Assembly: GCF_009905725.1 (NCBI RefSeq)
Contig: NZ_JAAAKV010000002.1
Coordinates: forward strand, 434,001-498,000
DNA length: 64,000 nucleotides
DNA from: Emticicia sp. CRIBPO
GTDB taxonomy: Bacteria; Bacteroidota; Bacteroidia; Cytophagales; Spirosomataceae
Reading direction: 5' to 3'
Shown: piece by piece, positions 1 through 8,221 of the stretch
Position numbering within the stretch: the stretch's first letter is position 1
Layout: each line of letters opens with the position of its first letter
The notes under the pieces: model-generated
Seen by the model: only the letters and a program-made list of their open reading frames with translations
The model's database searches: none
What the model was told of the DNA's origin: nothing
Translations under genes and position numbers: made by a program

Positions 1-1
1 A

Positions 2-154
2 GTGGCGAGGTTCTTCGTAGAAGAAAAATTCGCATCCCTTTTAGGCACCGACCTGCACCACTACCGCCACCTGGATGCCCTGAAAACCCTCATGAAGAAT
101 AAAAAAATCATGAAACTCCTGCAGAATCATAACTGGCTGAACCCTGGTTTGTAG
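2..154 (+). CDS. C-terminal end of a CpsB/YwqE-like tyrosine-protein phosphatase (partial)
   Basis: Only the last 50 codons are in the window; the reading frame is open from base 2 to a TAG at 152-154. The peptide contains FASLLGTDLHHYRHLDAL, which resembles the C-terminal signature of PHP-fold, metal-dependent tyrosine phosphatases of the CpsB/YwqE type (a TD-hH-RHL pattern). In capsule systems these dephosphorylate the BY-kinase, here plausibly the Wzc encoded at 29.6-32.0 kb. The neighbouring sugar transferase fits that context. The catalytic N-terminal metal ligands lie outside the window, so the family call rests on this short tail. Confidence 0.55.
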   Translation: MARFFVEEKFASLLGTDLHHYRHLDALKTLMKNKKIMKLLQNHNWLNPGL

Positions 155-175
155 TATTTAATTCTGAATCATTAA

Positions 176-225
176 CTATTAAGGCATTAAGAAAAGAGCA
201 TTAAGGTCTTACGTATCCTTAATAG
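176..225. repeat. ATTAAGG-type palindromic dispersed repeat
   Basis: CTATTAAGG at 176-184 is matched by its reverse complement CCTTAATAG at 217-225, with further ATTAAG words between. The same word pattern recurs at 8462-8526, 10931-11008 and, more weakly, near 36888-36938. The 726-bp stretch 155-880 has no credible gene and holds only this and the two repeats listed next. Confidence 0.6.
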
Positions 226-345
226 TAAAAAATCAAGTCCAGGAAAAACGAGTTTAGAGAAAGAGAGCAACGAACACCCGACCCTTTAGCGGGGAGTTTG
301 ACCAGTATTTGTGGCTAAATAACAAATAATCCGGAAAGAAAATAT

Positions 346-420
346 GTCGCCCCTACAGGGCTTTTTCTTTTCTGACATCTTCCCTATCCGCCACCTATCT
401 GTCGCCCCGATGGGGGCTTT
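346..420. repeat. Pair of GTCGCCCC...GGGCTTT hairpin repeats
   Basis: Two related short hairpins lie 55 bp apart: GTCGCCCC-tac-agGGGCTTT-like sequences at 346-365 and 401-420. Each can fold GCCCC against GGGC or GGGGC. They sit in non-coding DNA between the phosphatase tail and the sugar transferase. A decayed stretch with 'gtgacttcgtgccattgtggc' words follows near 466-488. Function is unknown. Confidence 0.45.
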
Positions 421-595
421 AATGATTACTATTTTTTTTGAATAACATTGCGAAGAGAAAGAACCGTGACTTCGTGCCATTGTGGCCAAAAAACAGCGAG
501 TCCCGAGAAAAAAACCACGAAGACCCGCCCGACCTATTATCAAAAAATTAATCCAATCGATTATAAAAGAATAAAAAAACAATTAAATATCTGCT

Positions 596-776
596 GAAAA
601 AATTCTCTGTTTGAGTAAAGCTGGGAATTCCCGATGTTACTATTTCGGCATTTAATTCTCAGATTTACGAGTTAGAATTTGCGGATCGCCGCACCGTAGT
701 TTTTTTGCGGATCGCCGCCCGGTCACTTTTTTTCGAAAAAAAAAGTAAGTCAAAGAATAAGAGAAGCGAAGAAAAC
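596..776. repeat. Dispersed repeat of about 180 bp, copy 1 (inverted relative to 8222-8386)
   Basis: Shared landmarks with the reverse complement of 8222-8386, in order, are: ATTCTCTGTTTGAGTAAAGC, then CAGATTTACGAGTTAGAATT, then an A/T palindrome around TTTTTTCGAAAAAAAA, then AGCGAAGAA. This copy also carries TTTGCGGATCGCCGC twice near 685-720, which the other copy lacks. The two copies are inverted and about 7.6 kb apart. Confidence 0.65.
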
Positions 777-880
777 GATGTTCGAATAAAAGTAAGACCG
801 AAGACAAAATGCCTTTACTGCAAATATGCTTCGCGACTTTGTAAGTAGTCAAAAGTAAACAAGTCTTGAAAAGCTAACAG

Positions 881-2269
881 CTAGTACGCATTCTCCTCCC
901 CCTTCAAAGCATTATATATCGTCATGAAGATGATCCTGATATCCAGCCAGAACGTGTAGTTTTCAATATACCAGATATCAAACTCCACCCTTTTCTGCAT
1001 TTCATCGATCGTCTTGGTTTCACCTCTGAAGCCATTCACCTGGGCCCAGCCTGTGATGCCCGGTTTAACCCAGTGTCTTACCAGGTAGCTCTCCACTTTG
1101 TCCTGGGTTCTGAGGTTATGCTCATGAGCATGAGGACGCGGCCCTACCACAGACATTTCGCCCAACAGTACATTGATAAACTGCGGGAGTTCATCAATAC
1201 TTGATTTCCGTAAAAACGCCCCCACCCTCGTAATCCGGGGGTCATTTTTCTTGGCCTGCTGAAACTCGTCTTTATCATTGACATCCTTGCTCTCCGGCCG
1301 CATCGACCTGAACTTGAAACACTTAAACTTCTGCCCGTTACGACCCCAGCGGTCCTGCTTAAAGAACACCGGGCCTTTAGATTCCAGTTTGATGATCAGG
1401 GCAATGATCGGGAACAGCCACGAAAACAAAAAGATAAATACGAGTATGGAGAAAATAATATCAAAAACACGTTTCACTACCTTCCAGTGATATTCCTGCA
1501 GGGGCTCACTCCGGAGCGTGATCATCGGGTAGTTGCCAAACATCTGGAACTGCAGCCTGCTTTGGTAATAATCTACATAATTGGGCACGATCTTCGTCCT
1601 GATGGCCTTGCTCTCTGAATACAGGAAGATCCGCTTCAGCATATCCCTGTCCAGGCGGTCCGTCGTAATGATCAGCTCATCTACCTTTATCCCGTTATTA
1701 TTTTTGAAAAACTTATCCAGGTCACCCAGGTAACTGTACCCTTGTACCTCCACTTCTTCTTTGGCAATAACCCCCAGTACTTTGAAACCATAATGGGGAC
1801 TTTGTATGATCTGCCTGATCAGGCTTTCGGTAATTTCGTTGAATCCCACAAAAACCACATTGCGGGTATTTCCGCCTTTGCTGCGGTAATAAACCAGTAT
1901 TTTCTTAACCAGGTAACTTTTCAGGGTCAGGAAAACGAGCAGCAACACAATGTAATAAGCCACAAAAGTCCTGGAATACATGTGCTGGTTCAACAGGAAA
2001 TACAACTGCCCTGCCACGATGGCCTGCACGATGATATTCTGAAACAACAGCAGTAACTCCCCTACATATTTTTCTGTCCTGAAGTCGTCATAAAGATTAG
2101 ACATCTTGGCAGAGAAATACCAGGCTACCACCAGGGTAATGATGATGATACGGTCTACTTTTTCTATGCCCCGCTGACTTAAGTAAGAACCCACGTAAAA
2201 AGAAAACAGTATGATGAGGATGTCCGCAAACAGCCTCATGTAACTTATCTTATTGATCTTATCTTCCAT
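881..2269 (-). CDS. Undecaprenyl-phosphate sugar phosphotransferase (WcaJ/PglC-like, exopolysaccharide initiation)
   Basis: A 462-residue inner-membrane enzyme of the polyprenyl glycosylphosphotransferase family, which loads the first sugar-1-phosphate onto undecaprenyl phosphate to begin a repeat unit. The N-terminal third has about four hydrophobic helices, followed by a CoA-binding-like Rossmann region ([13 protein letters not shown]) and, from about residue 270, the bacterial sugar transferase domain. That domain shows KRVFDI plus a membrane segment, [44 protein letters not shown] and [10 protein letters not shown]. The ATG at 2267-2269 is preferred over an in-frame TTG five codons upstream. 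The gene stands alone and probably serves the 13.7-33.6 kb polysaccharide operon, which carries no initiating transferase of this type. Confidence 0.9.
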   Translation of the reverse strand: MEDKINKISYMRLFADILIILFSFYVGSYLSQRGIEKVDRIIIITLVVAWYFSAKMSNLYDDFRTEKYVGELLLLFQNIIVQAIVAGQLYFLLNQHMYSRTFVAYYIVLLLVFLTLKSYLVKKILVYYRSKGGNTRNVVFVGFNEITESLIRQIIQSPHYGFKVLGVIAKEEVEVQGYSYLGDLDKFFKNNNGIKVDELIITTDRLDRDMLKRIFLYSESKAIRTKIVPNYVDYYQSRLQFQMFGNYPMITLRSEPLQEYHWKVVKRVFDIIFSILVFIFLFSWLFPIIALIIKLESKGPVFFKQDRWGRNGQKFKCFKFRSMRPESKDVNDKDEFQQAKKNDPRITRVGAFLRKSSIDELPQFINVLLGEMSVVGPRPHAHEHNLRTQDKVESYLVRHWVKPGITGWAQVNGFRGETKTIDEMQKRVEFDIWYIENYTFWLDIRIIFMTIYNALKGEENAY

Positions 2270-2841
2270 GTATACAATCCGCAAAAATTTAAAATTTCAT
2301 CTGTTTCAGGGGTGGTCAGTTCCAGATTTTCATTCGGAAGGAATTCAATGTCAACTGAATAGAACTTCCGGTAGGCGGAGATAGTTTTCGTCGCTGTTTA
2401 ACGAGGCCTAAATGTAACAGAATTTAGACAATAATACTAACATTGGTCATCGATTTTTAAAGCATATTATCTTAGAATAATGAAAGTCGGTATTTTCCCT
2501 CCCGTATTTATACTTGCCGGATGTACCCCTGACGCTTATCCTGAAAAAAAAATAATTACCCAAAAAACGCCATAATCATATGCCATTTTACGAAATTATA
2601 AAATTTTCTACGGAATGCAGCTCAGAATACATTCTGGCGTGGATTTTGCACCCAACGTATAGAATGATAATAATTAAAAATAACCTAGAAAAAATACAAC
2701 AGAATGGGCCGTTTTGATACCGTTGGATAAATACTTTAAATTTATCTTTTTTTTAGAAAAAAGAAGGATTAAATTTAGCTTAAATAACGCCAAAGAAAAC
2801 AATTTAACATTTACAATTGCACCTCTAAAACACTTAAAAAA
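2270..2841. other. Intergenic region, no gene recognised
   Basis: This is 572 bp of AT-rich DNA between the divergently oriented sugar transferase and a small plus-strand frame. An imperfect inverted repeat (GGAAGGAATTCA against TGAATAGAACTTCC) lies near 2336-2370. I saw no convincing promoter, RNA gene or long reading frame, though promoters for both neighbours should lie here. Confidence 0.5.
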
Positions 2842-2934
2842 ATGGAAAACGAATCAAGATACAATGTGACCATTTGGAAAAGGATAATCGTATTGGCAGT
2901 ACTTATCGTCATCGCTTATTTAACTTATCTTTGA
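2842..2934 (+). CDS. Candidate 30-residue single-pass membrane miniprotein
   Basis: An ATG frame of 30 codons encodes a polar N-terminus (MENESRYNVTIWKR) followed by one hydrophobic helix (IIVLAVLIVIAYLTYL) that ends the protein. The charge pattern suits an inner-membrane miniprotein with a cytoplasmic N-terminus. A clear Rho-independent terminator starts about 56 bp after the stop, which supports a short transcription unit. No strong Shine-Dalgarno is visible, which is usual in Bacteroidota. Family and function are unknown, and a chance frame cannot be excluded. Confidence 0.45.
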   Translation: MENESRYNVTIWKRIIVLAVLIVIAYLTYL

Positions 2935-2990
2935 GGTAAATCTCAACTAGTTGGCCAGGAAACTTTATTTATCAAATGAAAAGACTTTAA

Positions 2991-3017
2991 GCAGATCCGC
3001 AAGGGTCTGCTTTTTTT
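2991..3017 (+). terminator. Rho-independent terminator after the miniprotein frame
   Basis: An 8-bp stem, GCAGATCC (2991-2998) with GGGTCTGC (3003-3010) including one G-T pair, has a GCAA tetraloop and is followed by seven T residues. It ends just before the first 115-bp-family repeat. Confidence 0.8.
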
Positions 3018-3019
3018 AT

Positions 3020-3219
3020 TGTCAGTTCGAGCATAACCTGTCCCGACCCTTCGGGAAATAAGAACGCAAGTTCGAAGTTTGCCAGCGTAGCTGCCGAGAA
3101 CCGTTAATTTACATGCACAACGTTCGTGCAAATAATTTCGATGAAAAAGTAAGATCGTGCTTCAGCCTCTCGACTATCGCCTGTCCGACCTGATTTTATC
3201 GGGCGGGCTCGAGGTGACA
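3020..3219. repeat. 115-bp-family inverted-repeat element, expanded copy (200 bp)
   Basis: Begins TGTCAGTTCGAGC and ends CTCGAGGTGACA. The central TGCACAACGTTCGTGCA hairpin is present. The left arm is enlarged by TCCCGACCCTTCGGGA-type palindromes, and the right arm by a GC-rich insert reading GCCTGTCCGACCTG...CGGGCGGG. It lies upstream of the first GIY-YIG gene. Confidence 0.8.
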
Positions 3220-3226
3220 GTGTTGT

Positions 3227-3344
3227 TGTCAGTTCGAGCAACCTGTCCCGACACCTCGGGATAACCTGTCCCGACCCTTCGGGAAATGAGAACGCGAGTT
3301 CGAAGTTTGCCAGCATAGCTGTCGGGAACCGCTCGAGCCCACAT
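3227..3344. repeat. Truncated left arm of the 115-bp-family element
   Basis: Starts TGTCAGTTCGAGC and contains two TCCCGA...TCGGGA palindromes, then breaks off at GGAACCGCTCGAGCCCACA. It has no central hairpin and no right arm, and directly abuts the complete copy that follows. Confidence 0.7.
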
Positions 3345-3459
3345 TGTCAGTTCGAGCGTAGTCGAGAACCGTTAATTTACATGCACAACGTTCGTGCAAA
3401 TAATCCTGGTGAAAAATTAACATCTGTGCTTCAACTTCTCGACTACGCTCGAAGTGACA
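3345..3459. repeat. Complete 115-bp inverted-repeat element
   Basis: Exactly 115 bp. The first 23 bases and the last 23 are reverse complements apart from one mismatch at position 6. The middle holds the imperfect hairpin TGCACAACGTTCGTGCA at unit positions 37-53. A partial extra right arm (CCTCCCGACTACGCC...) follows to about 3495. It aligns without gaps to 9854-9968 and 36498-36612. Confidence 0.9.
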
Positions 3460-3537
3460 AAACCTCAGCCTCCCGACTACGCCCATGACGACAGGTTTCT
3501 TAAGCTGAAAAAAGATTTTCATTTTAGAAAAAAACTA

Positions 3538-3545
3538 TACATTTG
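3538..3545 (+). promoter_or_regulatory. Possible -7 box (TACATTTG) for the first GIY-YIG gene
   Basis: Matches the Bacteroidota -7 consensus TAnnTTTG, 31 bp before the ATG. A T-rich run near 3515-3520 sits at the expected -33 distance but is not an exact TTTG. A chance match is possible in AT-rich DNA. Confidence 0.4.
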
Positions 3546-3576
3546 AGTCCTAAGTCTTACACTATAAATTCAGACC

Positions 3577-3903
3577 ATGTACATTAAATCCTATTGTGTT
3601 TATATCCTCCACTGTAGTGACGATACTTACTATGTTGGCCTATCCAGTTTTCTGGAACAAAGACTTATCCAACATCGGGAAGGCTTATTCCCCGATTCCT
3701 ATACCTTCAAAAGAAGGCCTGTAGAACTCCAGTTTTATGCAGAATTTACAATGGTTCACGATGCTATTGCTTTTGAGAAGAAGATAAAAAAGTGGTCCCG
3801 CTCCAAGAAAAAAGCTCTGATCGAAAGTGATTGGAACAAATTAAGACAATTGGCCGCTTGCAAAAATGAGACCAACTACAAAAACTACAACAAAGACAAA
3901 TGA
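3577..3903 (+). CDS. Single-domain GIY-YIG nuclease, copy 1
   Basis: A 108-residue protein consisting of one GIY-YIG domain of the YhbQ/UPF0213 type. The variant motif is VYI (residues 8-10) ... YYVG (18-21), with the usual Arg in LEQRL and the catalytic Glu in AFEKKIKKW near residue 67. The C-terminus is rich in Lys and Asn. There is no partner restriction or homing domain. Complete repeat copies lie upstream, and TGTCAG of the next repeat begins about 5 bp after the stop codon, so the gene is embedded in the repeat cluster. It is about 79% identical to the product at 9303. The ATG follows a plausible -7 box. A role in moving or processing the repeats is only a hypothesis. Confidence 0.9.
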   Translation: MYIKSYCVYILHCSDDTYYVGLSSFLEQRLIQHREGLFPDSYTFKRRPVELQFYAEFTMVHDAIAFEKKIKKWSRSKKKALIESDWNKLRQLAACKNETNYKNYNKDK

Positions 3904-3927
3904 CCCTCTGTCAGTCCGAGCCCGCAT

Positions 3928-4045
3928 TGTCAGTTCGAGCAACCTGTCCCGACACCTCGGGGATAACCTGTCCCGACCTTCGGGAAATGAGAACGCACGT
4001 TCGAAGTTTGCCAGCTTAGCTGTCGGGAACCGCTCGAGCCCACAT
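3928..4045. repeat. Truncated left arm of the 115-bp-family element after nuclease copy 1
   Basis: Carries TGTCAGTTCGAGC followed by two TCCCGA...TCGGGA palindromes and stops before the central hairpin. A shorter degenerate arm (TGTCAGTCCGAGCCCGCA) precedes it at 3909-3926, immediately downstream of the nuclease stop codon. Confidence 0.7.
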
Positions 4046-4300
4046 TGTCAGTTCGAGCATAACCTGTCCCGACCCTTCGGGAAATAAGAACGCAAGTTCG
4101 AAGTTTGCCAGCGTAGCTGCCGAGAACCGTTAATTTACATGCATAACGTTCGTGTAGATAATTTCGCTAAAAAAGTAACATCTGTGCTTCAACTTCTCGA
4201 CTATGCCTGTCCGACCTGATTCATCGGGCGGGCTCGAAGTGACAAAACTTCAGGCTATCGACTGTCCGACCTGATTTTATCGGGCGGGCTCGAGGTGACA
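4046..4300. repeat. Expanded 115-bp-family element (4046-4244) plus an extra right arm
   Basis: A complete element with both arms enlarged: the left by TCCCGACCCTTCGGGA modules, the right by CTGTCCGACCTGATTC...CGGGCGGG. It ends GAAGTGACA at 4244. A second, partial right arm with the same GC-rich insert runs to GAGGTGACA at 4300. Together with 3928-4045 it fills the gap between nuclease copy 1 and the YjbH genes. Confidence 0.8.
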
Positions 4301-4307
4301 GCGGGCA

Positions 4308-4335
4308 AATAAAAAACCCGGCTGTTAACCGGGTT
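4308..4335 (-). terminator. Terminator of the yjbH operon
   Basis: On the minus strand AACCCGG (plus 4335-4329) pairs with CCGGGTT (4321-4315), followed by a T-run. It lies 36 bp past the stop of the last gene in the operon. Confidence 0.8.
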
Positions 4336-4370
4336 ATATCAATATTATCAATTTAAAAAAGCAACTTCAT

Positions 4371-5591
4371 TTAAAACCGCTTAGCCTGGTTCTGCCAGTA
4401 ACTCTGATGATACTGACGCAGTTTCTCATCCAGCTGATAATTCAGTCTGAATTTCTCTCCGATTTTATTTCCCCGGGTATAAATATATTCCCATCTGAAT
4501 TCATCCGTTGTTCTCAGCCTCGCCCTTTTGCCCTGTATGATATTTCCGGGAGGGATCGGAATCGCAAAGTTGAAACCTATGGTCGTACCGTTGGTCGTCA
4601 TCAGCCCGAAGAAAGCAATCTCCACCCTCGTAAACTGGCGGATCATGTCGATCCTCGCCCCACGGTCATTGTGCATATATTGCCCGCCGGACAACTTAAA
4701 AGAAATATCATGTTTATTCATCCGATAGGCAATGTCGGCCAGCAAAACCAGGTGTGAAGGCTTCGCATATTCCAGGTAGCCCGGCACAAACCGGTAATAG
4801 CCTGAGTAAGCCCACTCAAAACCATACGACCAGGGTTTGTTGAGGTTGCTGTGCCGGTACTGCACATTCACCCCATACTGGTCCGAATAAAAGAACCCCG
4901 CCGATGCACTGATGAAGTTATGGGTGCTCAGCACCGCAAACTTATTCAGATACGTAGGAGCCAGTCTGACTTTCAATGGCTGGGAATCAATGTCATTGAT
5001 GAGCGGAAAAACCACCCCGGTATTCAGCACCAGACCACGGCTCAGGTTCAGTTGCGTATTGAGCAGGATATTGGTCTTGCTCTCCACCGGGTTATTGAAA
5101 TTACCAAAGTTAGCAATAAACTGCGGCTGCAGCCAGAAATCAAACTTGTAGTCTTTAAACGGAAACCATTGCTTCACCCCCATTTTCCTTTGGTAGGCTT
5201 CCTCCAGAGAGGTCAAAGTCACGGTTCTGTTCTTTTGCAGATACATCGCAAACGGCACCCCCTGTATCATCGGCACATAAGCCTGCCGTCCGGCCGTATC
5301 CCCCAAAGCATACCGCAGCCCCATAAACCCATCATAAGGATTCCGGAACAACCTCTGCTCATACGACACGACCTTCGCCGAGGTGTCCTGATGCACATTC
5401 TCAAACCCCAGCAATACTTTCTCCCTACCCTTCTGAGCTATAGCTCCTAAAGTCATCATCGTCAAAGCCAGTCCCCAAAAACCACTTTTCAATAAGTAAG
5501 AATAAACATCCTTTTTCCGGACGCTACTGCGTCTTCCTTTCTCCCCTTCCGATCTTTGATCAGGCCGGGCAGGCTTTCTCCTTCTACTCAT
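4371..5591 (-). CDS. YjbH-like outer-membrane protein, C-terminal half (split gene)
   Basis: About 406 residues, read as the C-terminal half of YjbH (DUF940), the outer-membrane beta-barrel protein of the yjbEFGH exopolysaccharide operon. After a basic N-terminus there is a hydrophobic, signal-like stretch (GFWGLALTMMTLGAIAQ). Alternating beta-type sequence follows, ending in DRGARIDMIRQF and IGFNFAIPIPPG, which resemble the YjbH C-terminus. The chosen ATG (5591) overlaps the upstream gene's stop by 8 bp (ATGAGTAG), so translation is probably coupled. An upstream in-frame non-ATG start would overlap further. With the upstream half it sums to about 686 residues, near the length of a one-piece YjbH. 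Confidence 0.7.
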   Translation of the reverse strand: MSRRRKPARPDQRSEGEKGRRSSVRKKDVYSYLLKSGFWGLALTMMTLGAIAQKGREKVLLGFENVHQDTSAKVVSYEQRLFRNPYDGFMGLRYALGDTAGRQAYVPMIQGVPFAMYLQKNRTVTLTSLEEAYQRKMGVKQWFPFKDYKFDFWLQPQFIANFGNFNNPVESKTNILLNTQLNLSRGLVLNTGVVFPLINDIDSQPLKVRLAPTYLNKFAVLSTHNFISASAGFFYSDQYGVNVQYRHSNLNKPWSYGFEWAYSGYYRFVPGYLEYAKPSHLVLLADIAYRMNKHDISFKLSGGQYMHNDRGARIDMIRQFTRVEIAFFGLMTTNGTTIGFNFAIPIPPGNIIQGKRARLRTTDEFRWEYIYTRGNKIGEKFRLNYQLDEKLRQYHQSYWQNQAKRF

Positions 5592-6426
5592 AAAGTTTTT
5601 CAATTTTCCTAGTCGGCTTAAACAAATCCACAGCAAAAGAAGACCCGAACATCACCTGGTCAAAGTTCAGTAAACCCGCCTGCACGGTCCATCGCTTCCC
5701 GATGATCCCATAAGCACCCAGATTCAGTTTCTGAGAATCCCACTCAGCCATGAGACCTGCTTTCTTTTGATAGTCCAGTTTCACACCACCAAATGGCCCG
5801 GTCAAATACCCATTATTAAACTTGTACTCACTTTTTTTCTGCCATTTCATGTTGGAAAAGATATTAGAATTGGTAAGATTATCTTCTGACCTGTATAAAA
5901 AATACGGACTTCCATAACCTGCAGTAGCCTCCAAACCTACATTTTCACTAAGTTTGAATTGCTTGGTAGCTACAATCACCTGAGTAAGCATCGCCGCATC
6001 AATGGTAAAAGGCGTAGACAAAGCAATAGCGATAGAAGGCCATTTTTCTTTTTCTTTCATCAATAAGTATCTGATATCTAATTGTCTATCCCCGAGAGCT
6101 TCTTTTACCTTATTTTCGTTGGTAGAAATTATTTGCAATAGACTGAAGCTTATGTCTAACCTAGGAACTACAGTTAAGTTGGCAAACAATGTTCTTTCAG
6201 GATTGCTTCCTTTAGACCTTAAACCGTAATTAACAGGGTTGTAATTGTAACCTAAGCTAAACATTCCATCAGACACCTCAAGAGCGTCAGGGATATACAT
6301 TAAACCGGACTTTCCTGACAAATTCATTTGCCCAAAACTTATATGGCTTAATAGAATAAAAAGAAAGGGTAACCATCTGGCACCCTTTCTTTTCTCAATA
6401 AATATAGAATATAATCTTTTCAACAT
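5584..6426 (-). CDS. YjbH-like outer-membrane protein, N-terminal half (split gene)
   Basis: A 280-residue exported protein. A hydrophobic leader (LPFLFILLSHISFGQ) precedes MNLSGKSGLMYIPDALEVSD, which matches the N-terminal YjbH pattern of a Gly-rich start, a 'pDA' turn and DG-F-L-Y. The remainder has beta-barrel-like alternation. It lies 11 bp after the Ala-rich lipoprotein gene and overlaps the downstream half by 8 bp, so the three genes form one operon. In enterobacteria YjbH takes part in extracellular polysaccharide production; a comparable role here is inference supported by the surrounding polysaccharide genes. Confidence 0.72.
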   Translation of the reverse strand: MLKRLYSIFIEKRKGARWLPFLFILLSHISFGQMNLSGKSGLMYIPDALEVSDGMFSLGYNYNPVNYGLRSKGSNPERTLFANLTVVPRLDISFSLLQIISTNENKVKEALGDRQLDIRYLLMKEKEKWPSIAIALSTPFTIDAAMLTQVIVATKQFKLSENVGLEATAGYGSPYFLYRSEDNLTNSNIFSNMKWQKKSEYKFNNGYLTGPFGGVKLDYQKKAGLMAEWDSQKLNLGAYGIIGKRWTVQAGLLNFDQVMFGSSFAVDLFKPTRKIEKLYE

Positions 6427-6437
6427 TGAAGCTAAGA

Positions 6438-7499
6438 TTAGTTTCCTCCTTGACCTTGGTCATGACACAACTTAAAGTTAGCTTCAAGTATTACCTTAAG
6501 TGGGGCCAAAGCAGCATCATAGGAGGTTTTAATTTTACCCAAATCAGTTGTTTGAACCGCCTTCAAAGCAGCAATTCTGGCAGCAGCCTCAGTATCACAA
6601 GCTTTAGTTGAAGCAGTGGCTGTAGTTACCAGAGCTCCAATTTTTACAGAATAATCAAAATAAGCAAACAAAGTCAAAAGACTACCTTGAGTTGCAGTAA
6701 TGGTCTTATCAGTGACCAATTTTTGGATACCAGATAAAGAAGCATCTAAAGCAGCTTTAGCGGCAGTGGCTCCCGCCGTAAAGTTAGCAGTCACAGAGGT
6801 CTTACAAGTTGCACTACTAATTGCAGCTGAAGCGGAATTATAAGTATCATTTACAGTTTTTTCCAAGGCTGTTTTTGAATCATCCAAAATTTTCTTAGCG
6901 GACTCATAAGCCGCAGATGCCTGATCTGTACATTCAGAAGCAGTTCCTGCTACTGAGAATGACGGGTATGATAACGGAAGGGACTCCGAGTTTTCCTTAG
7001 ATTCTTTTTCGATCAAAAGAGAGACCGGTGCTCCATTAACAGTTGGCAAGGTGACACTTGGTAAGTAAGCGGCCAAAGCAGCATTACCTTTTAAAGCATC
7101 AATCTCAGCTTTCAATGAAGCTGGTAATGCACCACCACTTTGAAGAGTAGAAACCACATTTGGGGTAAATGCACTGGCAATAGTTTCAGCCTTTTCTGCT
7201 GAAACAACTTTAGCCACATCTGCGGCAGTTGAAGTCACCGCAGCAGTTAAGCTACCAGATGCTAAACCAGAACTGGCAGCAGAGGCAGCAGCAGAAGCTG
7301 TAACAGAAGCAGGAGTAGTCGTTACTGCGGCAGGGGTTGAAGGAGTGATGGCAGGAAGAGGTTTAACGTCTTTGTATCCTTCTTCAAAATCAGGAATCTC
7401 CGGTTCAGTTTCTTTGGGTTTACAATTGTACAGACCTACGACCAGGCACATAGCCAAACCCAGGCTCAAAGCCTTCATAAAAGAATTACTTGTTTTCAT
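6438..7499 (-). CDS. Ala/Ser/Thr-rich lipoprotein, first gene of the yjbH operon
   Basis: 353 residues. A type II signal peptide ends in GLYNC, so Cys26 is the likely lipidation site. An acidic and proline-rich linker follows (EPEIPDFEEGY..., ITPSTPAAV), then long Ala/Ser/Thr-rich helical stretches with scattered Lys, Asp and Glu. Three Cys residues lie in the second half and one in the C-terminal HDQGQGGN region. I recognise no domain. It starts the unit that continues into the two YjbH halves 11 bp downstream. Enterobacterial yjbEFGH also begins with a small Ala/Ser/Thr-rich secreted protein, but that parallel is composition only. Confidence 0.75.
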   Translation of the reverse strand: MKTSNSFMKALSLGLAMCLVVGLYNCKPKETEPEIPDFEEGYKDVKPLPAITPSTPAAVTTTPASVTASAAASAASSGLASGSLTAAVTSTAADVAKVVSAEKAETIASAFTPNVVSTLQSGGALPASLKAEIDALKGNAALAAYLPSVTLPTVNGAPVSLLIEKESKENSESLPLSYPSFSVAGTASECTDQASAAYESAKKILDDSKTALEKTVNDTYNSASAAISSATCKTSVTANFTAGATAAKAALDASLSGIQKLVTDKTITATQGSLLTLFAYFDYSVKIGALVTTATASTKACDTEAAARIAALKAVQTTDLGKIKTSYDAALAPLKVILEANFKLCHDQGQGGN

Positions 7500-7943
7500 C
7501 GTTTTTTTTAAATTTAAGTTCTTGTAAGAAATGTATTAAGTGAGTATATTTTAAAAGGTATTAAAATAAGAATTTTATGGCTATAAATCCGTCAACAAAA
7601 ATAGTGTTTTCATGCTAAGGAATTAAGACTGTGATATTAAAAAATTGAAACTTTTCGAATATCTATTCTGACCTTAATTTTGCTCTAAACTATCGCTTAA
7701 TGTGAAGATAACCAAATTTAATTTCAAAAATTTATTAATCGGTAGCAAGAAAATTTAAGATTCTTCTAAAATAACAAAAAAATATAAATGAAATACAATC
7801 AAGGGTTTATCCATCTTTTTGTCCTGAAACCACCCCGCTCCCTATACTTTCTGCCACTACCCTCACCATCTTCCGCAAATCCAATGCCATCCTCCTGACA
7901 TCCAGATGAAAAGCTAGATTTTTTTGTATTTTTCTTATGTGCT

Positions 7944-8085
7944 TGTCAGTTCGAGCCCGCCCGGCTTGTTACACCAGGTCGGGCAGGCCCGTCGGGAACC
8001 GCTACAAAACATGCACTAATGTTTGTGCAAATAATTCTGCTGAAAAAGTAACATCAGTGTATCATCCTGTCGCCTGTCAGACCTG
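7944..8085. repeat. Decayed copy of the 115-bp-family element
   Basis: Begins TGTCAGTTCGAGC. The left arm carries a GC-rich insert (CCCGCCCGGC...GTCGGGCAGG). The central TGCACTAATGTTTGTGCA hairpin and the AATAATTCTGCTGAAAAAGT core remain, but the right arm is degraded (CATCCTGTCGCCTGTCAGACCTG...). It lies in the 1,075-bp gene-free stretch 7500-8574, which otherwise holds AT-rich DNA and the two repeats listed next. Confidence 0.75.
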
Positions 8086-8221
8086 ATTCATCGAGATGGT
8101 TCAATACGATAGAGGTTCAAGCCAGTTGATACATCTATTTTTTATTTTTACTGATTTTTTGAAGTTGATCAATATAATTGGGTTAAATAATATTCTTCGA
8201 GTGAGTTTATTGACGATATTC

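Noticed and set aside
286-582. 98-residue minus-strand frame near the left end
   Set aside because: It crosses two GTCGCCCC hairpin repeats and has a low-complexity hydrophobic start. Looks like a chance frame.
2943-3522. Minus-strand open frames of 62-97 codons inside the repeat cluster (also 9749-9943, 36534-36854 and 3866-4087)
   Set aside because: They are made wholly of the palindromic repeat arms, as are similar frames in other copies. No domain or start signal; chance frames in repeated DNA.
7807-7925. Short minus-strand coding-like remnant (peptide with MALDLRKMVRVVAESIG)
   Set aside because: It reads like the end of a helical protein but has no start, is about 35 codons and stops at a repeat boundary. 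Too short to assign as a pseudogene.
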